Assembly (NCBI RefSeq): GCF_900141845.1
Contig: NZ_FQZB01000011.1
Span: 1-64,000, forward strand
Direction: 5' to 3'
DNA: 64,000 nt
Origin: Clostridium cavendishii DSM 21758
GTDB taxonomy: Bacteria; Bacillota; Clostridia; Clostridiales; Clostridiaceae
Shown here: positions 9,005 through 17,003 of the stretch, in pieces
Layout: the number at the start of each line of letters is the position of its first letter
How positions within the stretch are numbered: the stretch's first letter is position 1
The notes under the pieces: generated by a model
Told to the model about the DNA's origin: nothing
Databases searched by the model: none
What the model saw: only the letters and a program-made list of their open reading frames with translations
Position numbers and translations under genes: made by a program

Positions 9005-10366
9005 ATGGCAGCAAAAATAAGTGGAGGAGTATCATCAGCGGGAGTAATTGCTTATCAAGATGACAAAGATTCAAATCAATTTCATTATCTACCTGCAAAT
9101 ATAGAATTTGTAGAAGGAGATACATTAAAAGAGTTTAGTGTCACTTACTGGGGGTTAGGAGATCCCTATTATGTTCAAGATGACACTGGAGAATTTATAA
9201 GCCTTTCTGGAGCCACACTATCTGGAAGAGCAACTTTTGATATTTCTAATAATCAACGTAAAAAAATAAAAAGTGCTATTCAGGATAGTTATAAAATTAA
9301 AGAACCACAATTAATACCATTACACTTAGAAAATTGTAATGTACAAATGGTATATGGTGAAAATACTTTAAAATTTGGGCCTCAGTCTGATAAAAAATTC
9401 CCTGAAGTCGTTAATTTCGGGTCTACTTTTAATTATCTTTTAGGTACTGGAAACAGCCTTTTTGCAAATTATGTAGGAGCTCAAACAACTGAAGCTGGGG
9501 TTGTTTCAAATTCCGATTTTGGAATAAATATATTTGGTGATGCAGAATTTGTAGGAGATCCTTGGGAGGTAAAAGTTACAGCAGATTTAAATCAAGTTTG
9601 GTCTTATGTCAGGGAACAATTTGATCTTAGTATTTCTATAGGTTATTTTGAAATTCCATTAGTTAAATATAATTCTATAATTGAAAGTTTACATAAAAAC
9701 CAAATTATAAAGTTAGAATTCAAAGAAGGTTCTTTAGATAATGAAAAATATGGCAGACAAATTTTTGATATGGGTAAAGAAATGTTTGAGGCATTAAATA
9801 ACGAAGTAAAATCAAGCGAAGGCTTATTTAAGTTTGAGCCTAATCCAAAACCAAGTGAAACGGTAACCCCAGGACAAAAACCTAATATATGGCCATGGAG
9901 AGTTTATATTAATGGAGGCTATGGTAAAGAATCTTTGGAAAAAAGGCAAGTAATACATTTTGAAAAGACTATAAAGTATAGTGGTAGAATAAAAGTTCAA
10001 GTAAGTTCTTCAATGACATTAGCGGTAAAGTGTAATAATGATACTCAAAAATATTTCAAAGATCTTGGAGATTTAAGTGTACCATGTGTTACTAAAGATA
10101 AAATGACTAAATTTAATGAACGTGCAAAAAAAGAAAGAGTTAAAAAAGGAAGTCTTGCAAAGGAATTATTAGAAAAGGTTAAAAAAGGTACTATCACACA
10201 AGAGGAATACGAGAAACAAATGAATTATTTATATGAACATAATATTTTTGAGGTTTTAACACCAATAAAATCAGAAGATGGTCATTTTAGTAAGGCATAT
10301 AGACAAGGAATTTTGGAAAGTGAATTCTTTGGAAATTTAAAGGATTGCGAATGTTGTAAAGGCTAA
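9005..10366 (+). CDS. Orphan 453-aa protein, function unknown
   Basis: I do not recognise this protein. It starts 10 bases after a good AGGAGA site. Residues 1-80 and 120-330 look beta-rich, with many alternating hydrophobic positions and Gly/Asn turns. A Pro-rich hinge (about residues 278-298, NPKPSETVTPGQKPNIWPW) precedes a further beta stretch. A Lys-rich helical segment follows (about 360-410). The end is a Cys cluster, CECCKG. It has no signal peptide or membrane helix. It is followed by a strong terminator, so it is monocistronic. Its divergent neighbour is the trypsin-like peptidase, which makes it a possible substrate or partner; that is inference only. Confidence 0.6.
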   Translation: MAAKISGGVSSAGVIAYQDDKDSNQFHYLPANIEFVEGDTLKEFSVTYWGLGDPYYVQDDTGEFISLSGATLSGRATFDISNNQRKKIKSAIQDSYKIKEPQLIPLHLENCNVQMVYGENTLKFGPQSDKKFPEVVNFGSTFNYLLGTGNSLFANYVGAQTTEAGVVSNSDFGINIFGDAEFVGDPWEVKVTADLNQVWSYVREQFDLSISIGYFEIPLVKYNSIIESLHKNQIIKLEFKEGSLDNEKYGRQIFDMGKEMFEALNNEVKSSEGLFKFEPNPKPSETVTPGQKPNIWPWRVYINGGYGKESLEKRQVIHFEKTIKYSGRIKVQVSSSMTLAVKCNNDTQKYFKDLGDLSVPCVTKDKMTKFNERAKKERVKKGSLAKELLEKVKKGTITQEEYEKQMNYLYEHNIFEVLTPIKSEDGHFSKAYRQGILESEFFGNLKDCECCKG

Positions 10367-10370
10367 TATA

Positions 10371-10422
10371 AAGGTGCATAAAGACTCTAATATTAAGGTT
10401 TAGGATTTATGCACCTTTTTTG
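10371..10422 (+). terminator. Terminator after the orphan gene
   Basis: Stem AAGGTGCATAAA (10371-10382) pairs with TTTATGCACCTT, then TTTTTTG. It begins 5 bases after the stop codon. Confidence 0.9.
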
Positions 10423-10452
10423 TTGCATTTAAAATGTAAATTAAATATTTAA

Positions 10453-11316
10453 CTATAAACTATGTATATTTTTGAGCCTTCGTCTAATTTCAGTAGTAAG
10501 AAGTTCCTTCTCCACTTCATCTATTCCATCTACAGATAATTTACGAGTAGCTATAATTAAAATCCAATCTTCCATTTCTTTAAGAGATATATTTGAATGT
10601 TTTAAATATTCATCTAGAAACACTTTAATTATTTTTTCTCTAATTGAATCAAAATAGGATACTATTTCATTAGGTATGTTCGCAGGTACAATTCCAAATC
10701 TCATCATAACAATATATTCCGCTAAATCTGCTTCTGGATTACCACTAGAAGCATTTGCCCAATCAATTACTAAAGTTTTATTATCTCTAACTAATATATT
10801 ATTGGGATTAGGGTCTCCATGACACAACTGCTTCTTAACAGGTATATTATTTGAAATATTGAGAATTAAATCTTTTTCTGAGCTTGTTAAGTGATTTCCT
10901 CTATTTATAGAATTAATAATAGACTCTCTTTGAGATGACATATTTATAATTGATTTACTATGTATTTCACTTAAAACTTTAGCTGTCATTTTAGTGGTAT
11001 CTTCATAATTAATTTTTTGTATACTCTTTTCAACGGAAGAATGGATTAAAAATTGTTTCATGAAGATTTCCATCAATGTTTCACCATATACACGTTCAAA
11101 TACAATTCCCCAACGACCATCAAATTCTAATACTTCAAAAGGTTCAGGTACAGGCAACCCATTATCCCATACAATTTTAGTATTTGAGTATTCTATTTCC
11201 ATTGCATTGTAATTAGTATTAGCTTTGGCTAATTTAATTACTTTTTCATTACCTTCCCATTCAAAAACTTCCGCGCAAGCACCCTCACTTATTTTAACAC
11301 CAATTTTTCTATTCAT
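10453..11316 (-). CDS. APH-family (aminoglycoside phosphotransferase-like) kinase
   Basis: 287 aa. The Brenner-type catalytic motif is HGDPNPNNIL (H166, D168), and the metal-binding aspartate is D185 in 'VIDWANASSGNPEADLAEY'. The N-terminal lobe has a Gly-rich start (SEGACAEVFEWEGNEKVIKLAK) with the expected lysine. GGAGTG lies upstream of the ATG. Family members phosphorylate aminoglycosides, other antibiotics or metabolites such as choline. The substrate is not evident here. A second, distinct APH-fold kinase occurs at 17004. Confidence 0.8.
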   Translation of the reverse strand: MNRKIGVKISEGACAEVFEWEGNEKVIKLAKANTNYNAMEIEYSNTKIVWDNGLPVPEPFEVLEFDGRWGIVFERVYGETLMEIFMKQFLIHSSVEKSIQKINYEDTTKMTAKVLSEIHSKSIINMSSQRESIINSINRGNHLTSSEKDLILNISNNIPVKKQLCHGDPNPNNILVRDNKTLVIDWANASSGNPEADLAEYIVMMRFGIVPANIPNEIVSYFDSIREKIIKVFLDEYLKHSNISLKEMEDWILIIATRKLSVDGIDEVEKELLTTEIRRRLKNIHSL

Positions 11317-11599
11317 TTTTCACACTCCAATAGAACAGCATGTCCATATTATACCATAATATAGCAAATTATTAGTTTTGTTATTAAAATTTTTACATTC
11401 TAATATATTTCTCAAATGAATAGATATATTTAAAATAAATTAACTTTCATAATCACTAAGAATATAACATTACTTAAAATTGAAACTCAAAATGTTTAAT
11501 ACCACTCTTGATACTTATAACATTAACTATAAATTTAAAGTTAAACTTAGTAATTAATTCATTATTCAAGTTATTTTGATACACTCCCATTGACTTTAG

Positions 11600-12040
11600 C
11601 TAGCCTTTAATATCTTTTCTACTTTTTAGAAACTCAATTGTTTTATCAATTAAAAAATTTTGAATTAATGGGTATGTTGGATTTAAAGGTATACTATCAA
11701 ATAATTTAATCTCACATGTCTCAAAATCTGGTAATTCGCTTAACCTACTTACATTAGCATAAAAAAGTTTTCCTAAAGACTCTATTCCATTATCATCAAT
11801 TGAATAAATACATATAGGATATAACTCATATTCTTTAGCACCAGTTTCTTCCCACAATTCTCTTGAAGCAGTAGTATTAATATCCTCAAAACTTTCTCTA
11901 TGTCCACCAGGCATTTCCCATGTTTCTCTTTCCTTATTTCTTACAAATAACCACTTACCCTTGTATTGTGTTGCAATTACAGCAAACTTTAAATCACAAT
12001 CTTTAATATTTTTTAAATCATAAGATTTTAATTTTAACAT
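11600..12040 (-). CDS. Nudix hydrolase
   Basis: 146 aa. The full Nudix box is present at residues 46-68: G46-x5-E52-x7-R60-E-L-x-E-E-x-G. The N-terminal 'KGKWLFVRNKERETWEMPGG' matches nucleotide-diphosphate-X hydrolases of the MutT type. A CTCCTCC-complement (GGAGGAG) precedes the ATG. It shares orientation with the kinase at 10453 across a 280-base gap. That gap contains a copy in minus orientation of the GTTTCAATTTT-like motif discussed for the cassette run (about 11475-11487). Confidence 0.85.
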   Translation of the reverse strand: MLKLKSYDLKNIKDCDLKFAVIATQYKGKWLFVRNKERETWEMPGGHRESFEDINTTASRELWEETGAKEYELYPICIYSIDDNGIESLGKLFYANVSRLSELPDFETCEIKLFDSIPLNPTYPLIQNFLIDKTIEFLKSRKDIKG

Positions 12041-12567
12041 ATTTCTCCTCCAAATTAATATTATTAATTAACTTAATTATCAATTATATATTTTTTTATT
12101 CTCATTGACTTTGTTTAAAAAATATATATCCTAAATTTTGTTTTATCCATTTAAGAATAATCTCATTTCTTAAAATTTTTCATAAAACCATAATATTTTC
12201 CTTATTTATTATTATGTACCTAAAAATGTTAATATGAAAGTGTTTAAAAGCTAAAATATAAAATTGTGAGCAATATTAAGGATAGAGATTTTCACGATTC
12301 GAGCATTAGAACTTGGGATATCAGCAAAAAAAATTCTAATTTCAAAAGATGGCTCCCTACTTGATGGTATTTATATTCCTATTAGAAGAAGATAAGAAAT
12401 GTTAAAATTTTTTCTGTGCCTTAATAAAAGATTTTATAGTTATATTACTGAATGAAGCACTTGAAATATTTATTTAATACTTTTATTTCAATGTTAATAA
12501 TCGAAAAAATTTCCAACATAAAAACTTATTATCTGCACAAAATAATTTAGAAGGTGGTGATTATAAA
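12041..12567 (+). pseudogene. Gap with a gene-end remnant
   Basis: There is no intact gene in this 527-base gap. At 12270-12395 the + strand holds a clean frame with coding character, ending '...KILISKDGSLLDGIYIP' then IRRR and TAA, but no start codon or ribosome binding site. It reads like the last 40 residues of a lost protein, which I cannot name. The right end provides the AGAAGGTGGTGA site for the 12568 gene. Confidence 0.35.
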
Positions 12568-12759
12568 ATGACTAATCAAAATAACCATTCCAATTTCACT
12601 CAAAAAAATAATTGCTTAAACTCTAAGCAACAAGATAATTCTTTTAATGCTATACATGATAGCGGAATTTCTACCCCTAATAAATATAAAAATGTTGAAC
12701 CTCTTCCTGAATCCTCACGTCCAAGACGAGATGGCCCTGGTGGAGAAGATGGCGATTAA
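12568..12759 (+). CDS. Orphan small peptide with RRDGPGGE tail
   Basis: 63 aa, with a strong AAGGTGGTGA site and its own terminator, so it is a real expressed gene. The first 45 residues are Asn/Gln/Ser-rich and polar with one Cys (C17). The C-terminus is Pro, Arg and Gly-rich: 'PLPESSRPRRDGPGGEDGD'. It has no signal peptide or membrane helix. The layout (disordered polar leader plus compact Gly-rich tail) is reminiscent of ribosomal-peptide precursors, but no modifying enzyme or transporter is adjacent, so I assign no function. Confidence 0.6.
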   Translation: MTNQNNHSNFTQKNNCLNSKQQDNSFNAIHDSGISTPNKYKNVEPLPESSRPRRDGPGGEDGD

Positions 12760-12771
12760 TTTATATTAAGT

Positions 12772-12828
12772 AAAATAAACAAGTGATAATATGTATTAAT
12801 ATCGTCACTTGTTTATTTTATTCTTTTT
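12772..12828 (+). terminator. Terminator of the small-peptide gene
   Basis: Perfect 15-bp stem: AAAATAAACAAGTGA (12772-12786) and its complement at 12805-12819, then a T-rich tail ending TTTTTT. Confidence 0.9.
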
Positions 12829-12840
12829 TACCACCAGTTA

Positions 12841-12852
12841 AAGTTTCAATTT
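12841..12852 (+). repeat. AAATTYCAATTT-like motif, copy 1 (weak)
   Basis: AAGTTTCAATTT, one mismatch to the AAATTTCAATTT form. It lies just past the peptide gene's terminator. The gap 12760-13170 holds nothing else I recognise. Confidence 0.35.
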
Positions 12853-13170
12853 AAAAATTTATAAAGAATATAAATATGATTCTCCACAAATAATAGACAG
12901 GCTATATGTATGAATGTAAAAATCATATCGAAACATATATATTTAAATATTCACTTATTATTTTGAAACTCTTAATCACCATTAGAAACTTTAAAATTTA
13001 TGCATTTCCATGTTGGAATTTTTCTACATTTTGAAGTTGATATTTACACCCTTATATTGATTAAAAAAACAGGAATCTATAGGATAAAATTCACTATTAT
13101 GTTATTATAAAACTATTAAATAAATAATAATTTGTATTTAAATTAATGAATTATGATTTGGAGATGTACA

Positions 13171-13494
13171 ATGAAGGGGATATTTATAGGAAATTTTTAT
13201 CATTGCATGCCATCTAAGATTCCTGACGATGATGGTAAAAGAGCTATAATAAATTATTATTGTTTTGGCCCAATTGAAGTAGTTATATATGGTATAACAT
13301 CAACAAATGAATATTATTTTGATTATACTTATCCAGAACTTTGGGGCGATGCTGAATTGGAACATGAGTATAATATAATAACTAAAGAAAAGATGCTAAA
13401 ACTTATTGACGAAGAAATAGAATTATGTGAGCGTAATGGTGGCGCTAATATTGCTGAAGCACTAAGAAATGAAAGAAAATTAATTGAAAAATAG
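13171..13494 (+). CDS. Hypothetical protein, 107 aa
   Basis: The longest frame opens at 13153, but TTTGGAGATG lies between that ATG and the one at 13171. Translation therefore most likely starts at MKGIFIGNFYH. It is a soluble, acidic protein with aromatic-rich beta segments (residues 25-60, including 'EYYFDYTYPELWGDAELEHEY') and a helical C-terminus. I recognise no domain. Size, acidity and neighbourhood resemble small immunity-type proteins, but there is no toxin beside it. The next gene starts 45 bases downstream on the same strand, so the two may be cotranscribed. Confidence 0.6.
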   Translation: MKGIFIGNFYHCMPSKIPDDDGKRAIINYYCFGPIEVVIYGITSTNEYYFDYTYPELWGDAELEHEYNIITKEKMLKLIDEEIELCERNGGANIAEALRNERKLIEK

Positions 13495-13539
13495 TAAAAT
13501 TAGTTATATAAATAGCTATTTTGTGAGGAGAAGATATAT

Positions 13540-14079
13540 ATGAAAAGCACTGAAAAATCAGAGGATTTTAAAAGCAATGATGATAAAATTGATTGGAGCA
13601 AACAGTATGAAGTTGTAGAGAAGATAGGGGTAAGAGGTTATTTACAAATACATCTTGAAGAATGTAAATACATATGGAGAAACATGGTGCCTAAATCAGG
13701 GCAGGCTAATAACCTCCAAGGCGAAATGCTTAGAATGGTAGTAAAGTTAAGCAATGAAGCCATTAATAACGGAAATATAAATTGGGATGACAACTTCGAA
13801 TGGTTCTGCGATTTTCTCAAAGAAAATTTAGTAAGTTGTGGTTTGTTTGATGAAACAAAGATTATGAAAATAAAGATGATTTTAGATTATATAAAGGATA
13901 ATGGTAATTATGCTCGTAAATATGCTAATGGTGAAATTAGTGATAATCAAGTTGATATACTTAAATTAGCATATACAGATGATGATATTTATGACTATTT
14001 ATCCGATGCCATTGCAGAGTATTATTTAGCCCATAAGGCTCCTATATCATATGAAATTAAAGATTTTATTTATAGATAA
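13540..14079 (+). CDS. Hypothetical protein, 179 aa
   Basis: It starts 8 bases after GTGAGGAG. Soluble, highly charged and mostly helical by composition, with Trp/Tyr-rich segments such as 'NWDDNFEWFCDFLKENL' and an acidic 'AYTDDDIYDYLSDAIAEYY'. No family recognised. It follows the 13171 gene closely and is followed within 15 bases by a copy of the AAATTTCAATTT-like motif. Confidence 0.6.
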   Translation: MKSTEKSEDFKSNDDKIDWSKQYEVVEKIGVRGYLQIHLEECKYIWRNMVPKSGQANNLQGEMLRMVVKLSNEAINNGNINWDDNFEWFCDFLKENLVSCGLFDETKIMKIKMILDYIKDNGNYARKYANGEISDNQVDILKLAYTDDDIYDYLSDAIAEYYLAHKAPISYEIKDFIYR

Positions 14080-14090
14080 AATATTAATAC

Positions 14091-14102
14091 ACATTTCAAT
14101 TT
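14091..14102 (+). repeat. AAATTYCAATTT motif, copy 2
   Basis: ACATTTCAATTT, 12 bases past the stop of the 13540 gene. AATTGGAA, the inverse form, follows at 14125-14132. Confidence 0.45.
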
Positions 14103-14179
14103 GAGTTTAAGCAATATAAATAGTAATTGGAAAGGCAGATTGTTTATATCTACAAACAAGTTAGAAAGGGGTATGTTGA

Positions 14180-14941
14180 ATGAGTGATTGGTTCACAATT
14201 GACCATATAGACAAGGACACACATATTATCAGCGAATACAGGCATTGGGAGGAAACGCACGCTTATCTTTTAAACGGCGCAAACCGCAGCCTGTTAATTG
14301 ACACCGGTCTTGGCATCTGCAACATTTACGATGAAGTGATAAAGCTGACCAACAAGCCAGTAACTGCCGTGGCAACCCATATTCACTGGGATCACATCGG
14401 TGGTCATAAATACTTTCCCGATTTTTATGCCCATGTTGAGGAATTGAATTGGCTCAGCGGAGAGTTTCCGCTAACCATGGAACAAATCAGGGGAATGGTT
14501 GTAGATCGTTGCGATTTGCCGGAAGGATACGACGTGGATAACTATGAATTCTTTCAAAAAACGCCTACAAGGGTGCTGAAGGATAATGACGTGATTAATA
14601 TCGGTGGTCGCATCTTGCAGGTACTGCATACGCCTGGCCATTCACCGGGGCATATGTGCTTTTATGAAAAGGAGCGTGGCTATCTTTTCACTGGAGACTT
14701 GGTTTACAAAGATACCCTGTTCGCCTATTATCCCTCCACCGACCCGAAAGCCTATTTGAAATCAATGGAGCGAATTACTGCACTTCCGGTAAATAGGGTA
14801 TTTCCGGCGCATCACAGTCTGGATATACAACCGGAAATACTCCTAAGAATTCGAGATGCTTTCCAGCAGCTGAAAACAGAAGGCAAACTGCACCACGGCA
14901 GCGGGACTTTTGAGTACAAAGATTTTGCTATCTGGCTGTAA
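14180..14941 (+). CDS. Metallo-beta-lactamase-fold hydrolase
   Basis: 253 aa. The zinc-binding signatures are complete: HIHWDH at 67-72, the histidine of 'LHTPGHSPGH', the aspartate of 'FTGDLVYKD', and the late histidines of 'FPAHHS'. This is the glyoxalase II-like branch of the fold; substrates range from thioesters to lactones. GAAAGGGG lies 7-8 bases before the ATG. The base composition is clearly higher in GC than both neighbours, with codons such as CGC, GGC and CTG common, which suggests recent acquisition from a different genome. An AAATTCCAATTT motif follows 36 bases after the stop. Confidence 0.9.
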   Translation: MSDWFTIDHIDKDTHIISEYRHWEETHAYLLNGANRSLLIDTGLGICNIYDEVIKLTNKPVTAVATHIHWDHIGGHKYFPDFYAHVEELNWLSGEFPLTMEQIRGMVVDRCDLPEGYDVDNYEFFQKTPTRVLKDNDVINIGGRILQVLHTPGHSPGHMCFYEKERGYLFTGDLVYKDTLFAYYPSTDPKAYLKSMERITALPVNRVFPAHHSLDIQPEILLRIRDAFQQLKTEGKLHHGSGTFEYKDFAIWL

Positions 14942-14977
14942 TTCAATCCATGGGCACAAGCATAATCTCTGTTCGTC

Positions 14978-14989
14978 AAATTCCAATTT
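14978..14989 (+). repeat. AAATTYCAATTT motif, copy 3 (exact)
   Basis: AAATTCCAATTT, between the metallo-hydrolase and the GNAT gene. Arms AAATT/AATTT flank a CC centre. Confidence 0.5.
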
Positions 14990-15031
14990 ATCGCTTATAT
15001 TAGCTTATATGAATTATATGGAGAAATTAAT

Positions 15032-15514
15032 ATGAAAATGAACATAGAGCCTATGAATTATGATGGCGCAAAGCAAATTTCAAAATGGATTTATAAAGAG
15101 CCCTATTCAATATATAGTATGGACGGAAGTGAGAACTGCATATCTGAACTTCTTAATGGAACATATTTTTTAGTTTCTGATGAAGAAAATAATATTATAG
15201 GTTACTATTGTTTTGGTGAATCAGCTCAAGTTCCAGTAGAAAATAAATTTGGAGTTTATAATTGCAAAGATATTATTGATATTGGATTAGGAATAAAACC
15301 AAATTTGTGTGGTCAAGGAATAGGATTAGAATTTTTAAGTAATGGCTTAAACTTTGCTAATAATAAATTATCAGTAAAAAGAATCCGTTTGACAGTTGCA
15401 GCCTTTAATCAACGAGCAATAAAAGTTTATAAGAGTGCAGGTTTTGAAAAAATTAATTCTTTTGTAAGAATATCAGAAACTGAAGAAGTTGAATTTTGGG
15501 TTATGCTTAAATAA
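15032..15514 (+). CDS. GNAT-family N-acetyltransferase
   Basis: 160 aa. The acetyl-CoA motif A is 'IGLGIKPNLCGQGIGLEFL' (about residues 88-106; Q/R-x-x-G-x-G/A form CGQGIG). It is followed by the strand-helix 'RIRLTVAAFNQRAIKVYKSAGF' region typical of GNAT motif B. TGGAGAAA precedes the ATG. The substrate is unknown. It is preceded and followed by exact AAATTCCAATTT motifs, so it sits as a discrete unit. Confidence 0.85.
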   Translation: MKMNIEPMNYDGAKQISKWIYKEPYSIYSMDGSENCISELLNGTYFLVSDEENNIIGYYCFGESAQVPVENKFGVYNCKDIIDIGLGIKPNLCGQGIGLEFLSNGLNFANNKLSVKRIRLTVAAFNQRAIKVYKSAGFEKINSFVRISETEEVEFWVMLK

Positions 15515-15530
15515 GCTAGTTTGTTTATAT

Positions 15531-15542
15531 AAATTCCAATTT
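15531..15542 (+). repeat. AAATTYCAATTT motif, copy 4 (exact)
   Basis: AAATTCCAATTT, 16 bases after the GNAT stop codon and 32 bases before the headless fragment begins. Confidence 0.5.
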
Positions 15543-15574
15543 ATTCAACAGTATTATTTATATGTATTGAATAA

Positions 15575-15976
15575 ATTCTAAGTTTATTATTTAGCATACT
15601 TTTTTATCTAGATAAGTATTTAGACCCATGGTTTGGTTATATTATTCCAAATAAGAGAGAAATTATATCTGTTTTAGAACACCATTTATTCAAAGAAAAA
15701 AATGCTGATGTCCGAGAGGATATTCTTGATTTATTAATTATGTATTCAGACTCTGATTTAGACTATTTAGCAGAAAACCTAAATTTATTAAATAATGAAG
15801 ATTTAGCAAATGCCATAGCTGCATTAGGTAGTACATTCAATTGGAAATATATAAATGTGATTAGATTATATAAAGATTACGATGATGAACGTGTTAAGAA
15901 AGAAGCAATAGAATCAGAAAATGATTTACTTATGTCTAAAAAAATAAATGGTGGAAACGAAGCACACAATATTTAG
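15575..15976 (+). pseudogene. Headless HEAT-repeat-like gene fragment
   Basis: The frame is open from 15575 to the TAG/stop at 15976 and has coding character throughout, but the first methionine (15740) is internal, with no ribosome binding site. The conserved-looking text begins earlier ('YLDKYLDPWFGYIIP'). Helical pairs follow (VLEHHLFKEKNADVREDILDLL; EDLANAIAALG), as in HEAT-like repeats. It is best read as a gene that lost its 5' end near the upstream repeat motif. A downstream start at 15740 giving 78 residues is possible but less likely. Confidence 0.55.
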
Positions 15977-16009
15977 ATTAAATTTAAAAATATTTGATGG
16001 AGGTATTAA

Positions 16010-16465
16010 ATGCATTTAGGTTCAATTTATTTAATAGTTAAAGATTTTAATAAGTCCATAAATTTTTATGAAGAGTTATTGGAGATGAAAGTAACTTCAA
16101 GAAATATGGATCGCTTTGCTCAATTTCAATTTGAGGGACATAATATATCTATAATGAACGGTTATTTTGATAATCAAAACCCTGAATTAACAATACATAA
16201 AGGTCAATATGTTGAAAAATTTGATAACCTGGTTGCTATAGCAAAGGCAAAAAACACAAATAAGTTTGTATTAAATTTTTGGGTTGAAGATTTAGAAAAA
16301 GAACGAGAAAGAATAATAAATCTAAAAATAAGCGATTTGGTGACTAATGTTAAGTATGTAAATAATGTAATGCCATATTATTACTTTCAAGTTGCAGATC
16401 CAGATGATAATGTGATAGAGATTACAGGCAAATATACGTCTAAAGATGGTGAATTTAATGAATAG
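16010..16465 (+). CDS. VOC-family (glyoxalase/bleomycin-resistance-like) protein
   Basis: 151 aa. It starts 'MHLGSIYLIVKDFNKSINFYEELL', the typical first beta-alpha unit of vicinal-oxygen-chelate proteins. It ends with 'YYYFQVADPDDNVIEITGKY', the second metal/ligand-binding unit. GATGGAGG lies before the ATG. Members bind or modify small molecules including antibiotics. Substrate unknown. The stop is 80 bases from the next start, and no clear AAATTYCAATTT copy lies in that gap. Confidence 0.85.
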   Translation: MHLGSIYLIVKDFNKSINFYEELLEMKVTSRNMDRFAQFQFEGHNISIMNGYFDNQNPELTIHKGQYVEKFDNLVAIAKAKNTNKFVLNFWVEDLEKERERIINLKISDLVTNVKYVNNVMPYYYFQVADPDDNVIEITGKYTSKDGEFNE

Positions 16466-16545
16466 AGACATTGTGAAATTGTCTGAACAAGATAAATAGT
16501 AATTTATCTATGTTTGAATTTCAACAAAGGAGGTATAGAATTAAA

Positions 16546-16959
16546 ATGAAAATTGAGATTACTGATGAAATTAAAGAACAAGATAAAAACATTATTTTTC
16601 AAGGGATATTAGAATATAATTTAGCAAGAATTGAAGATAAAAACCCAAAGGATTTAGGGGTTTATTTGCAAGATGAAACAGGTAAAAAAGTTGCTGGTCT
16701 AATTGGAGATACACATGGTAATTGGTTGTTTATAAAATTTTTATGGGTAAGCGAAGAATTACGTGGACATAATATTGGAAGTAATATTTTAAATCAGGCA
16801 GAAAAAGTAGCAAAAGAGAGAGGTTGCAAGTATTCATTTTTAGATACATTTAGTTTTCAAGCACCTGAATTCTATAAAAAGCATGGATATGAAGAAGTGT
16901 TTAAATTGGAAAATTATCCCGTGACAGGAAAACGATATTATTTTACAAAACCGTTATAA
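16546..16959 (+). CDS. GNAT-family N-acetyltransferase
   Basis: 137 aa. The open frame begins at 16510, but a perfect AAAGGAGG site sits inside it just before the ATG at 16546. The acetyl-CoA motif is 'LWVSEELRGHNIGSNILNQAEKVAKERG' (R-G-H-x-I-G), followed by 'FQAPEFYKKHGYEEV', the usual motif B ending. The substrate is unknown; small GNATs of this form often acetylate drugs or amines. An AAATTCCAATTT motif follows 11 bases after the stop. Confidence 0.85.
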   Translation: MKIEITDEIKEQDKNIIFQGILEYNLARIEDKNPKDLGVYLQDETGKKVAGLIGDTHGNWLFIKFLWVSEELRGHNIGSNILNQAEKVAKERGCKYSFLDTFSFQAPEFYKKHGYEEVFKLENYPVTGKRYYFTKPL

Positions 16960-16969
16960 ACTCAAAGAT

Positions 16970-16981
16970 AAATTCCAATTT
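16970..16981 (+). repeat. AAATTYCAATTT motif, copy 5 (exact)
   Basis: AAATTCCAATTT, between the GNAT stop and the ribosome binding site of the APH-like gene. Confidence 0.5.
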
Positions 16982-17003
16982 GAAAAGAAGGTGAAAATAA
17001 ATT

